Both the position numbers and the translations under genes were made by a program. Positions 5,064-5,461 of a stretch of DNA of 5,461 nt are shown here, one piece after another (position 1 is the stretch's first letter; each line of letters begins with the position of its first letter). This DNA comes from a bacterium (GTDB lineage: Bacteria; Atribacterota; Phoenicimicrobiia; Phoenicimicrobiales; Phoenicimicrobiaceae): positions 1 through 5,461 of the forward strand of contig JAHJOY010000044.1 in NCBI GenBank assembly GCA_018819665.1, in the 5' to 3' direction. The notes under the pieces were generated by a model. It did not search any database. It was not told the origin of the DNA and worked only from the letters and a program-made list of their open reading frames with translations.

Positions 5064-5138
5064 TGTCATTGCGAGAGAGTGAAACGACCAAAGCAATCTC
5101 AAACAGAGATTGCCACGCTCGCTCTGCTCGCAATGACA
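5064..5138. repeat. TGTCATTGCGAG-type REP palindrome
   Basis: The outer arms TGTCATTGCGAG (5064-5075) and CTCGCAATGACA (5127-5138) are perfect reverse complements. The inner arms GCAATCTC (5093-5100) and GAGATTGC (5106-5113) enclose the 5-nt loop AAACA, and the middle is only partly paired. I recognise this as a palindromic repeat dispersed in intergenic regions of many unrelated bacteria. Its function is not known to me; mobilisation by RAYT-type transposases is a plausible model. Confidence 0.9.
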
Positions 5139-5172
5139 GAAATTCTTAATAAACTGATAACCGATTTTCTTT

Positions 5173-5186
5173 ACTCGATACTCGAT
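5173..5186. repeat. Short heptamer array F (TCGATAC x2)
   Basis: Two tandem copies of TCGATAC follow TTTAC. On the other strand the unit reads GTATCGA, related to the GAGTATC and TCGTATC units of array D. It is short, so its membership in the family is tentative. Confidence 0.5.
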
Positions 5187-5260
5187 ACAAAAAAATTTTT
5201 GAATTTTAAATTAAGGTTTTTAGCTATACACCGATAATTTAAATCTGTAAAATTGCATTT

Positions 5261-5327
<67 letters not shown>

Positions 5328-5362
5328 TTTTAGGCTTCTGATTCCTAGTTTCTTCTTTCTTA

Positions 5363-5387
5363 ACGCAATACGCGATACTCGATACTA
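5363..5387. repeat. Heptamer array H (GCGATAC/TCGATAC units)
   Basis: GCAATAC, GCGATAC and TCGATAC are in 7-bp register and are followed by TAAA. The run GCGATACTCGATAC also occurs at array D (3358-3371), where CGATAC follows. Confidence 0.65.
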
Positions 5388-5461
5388 AATAAGTCCCCAT
5401 ATATTTTACTCTAAATAATCTCATTAGTAAAGACAACAAAATTTAAACTTAATATTTAAAA

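Overview
The window is a low-GC bacterial chromosome segment. It carries the conserved housekeeping block rng (RNase G) - rplU (L21) - rpmA (L27) - obgE/cgtA (Obg GTPase), all read on the minus strand. One unrelated plus-strand gene, a small ribbon-helix-helix-type protein, lies at the left edge and converges on obg. No Prp (YsxB) protease gene lies between rplU and rpmA, and L27 starts directly with MAHKKGQGS, so this is not the usual Firmicutes arrangement. The AT-richness and the dense clutter of short intergenic palindromes and tandem repeats resemble genomes of uncultured anaerobic candidate phyla (Atribacterota- or Omnitrophota-like). That placement is a low-confidence impression, not a classification.

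Layout. 1-46: a perfect (AAG)9 microsatellite. 47-469 (+): RHH-like protein with a TTG start. 511-1794 (-): obg. 1795-1970: a 24-bp perfect palindrome of REP type, then an intrinsic terminator for the transcript arriving from rpmA. 1971-2231 (-): rpmA. 2317-2628 (-): rplU, preceded by a consensus-like extended -10 promoter and a roughly 100-nt leader that can fold. 2765-3398: non-coding, filled with heptanucleotide arrays and covarying hairpins. 3399-4922 (-): rng. 4923-5461: non-coding, with an octamer array, more heptamer arrays and a TGTCATTGCGAG-type palindrome.

How the genes fit together. The four minus-strand genes serve the ribosome and RNA metabolism. RNase G matures rRNA 5' ends and starts mRNA decay, L21 and L27 are 50S subunit proteins, and Obg is a GTPase that checks 50S maturation. 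The sequence suggests they are not one simple operon. rplU-rpmA has its own promoter and terminator, rng is separated from rplU by 770 nt of repeats, and obg lies beyond both a terminator and a long palindrome.

The most unusual content is non-coding. A family of 7-bp tandem repeats (core TAGTNNN, or NNNACTA on the other strand) recurs in at least seven places in both orientations. Two copies bracket rng as inverted repeats, and one of them supplies the rng stop codon. Three hairpins share a constant frame but differ in an inner triplet, with exact compensation on the other arm. This looks like a repeat-colonised housekeeping locus; I see no multi-gene defence or metabolic system.
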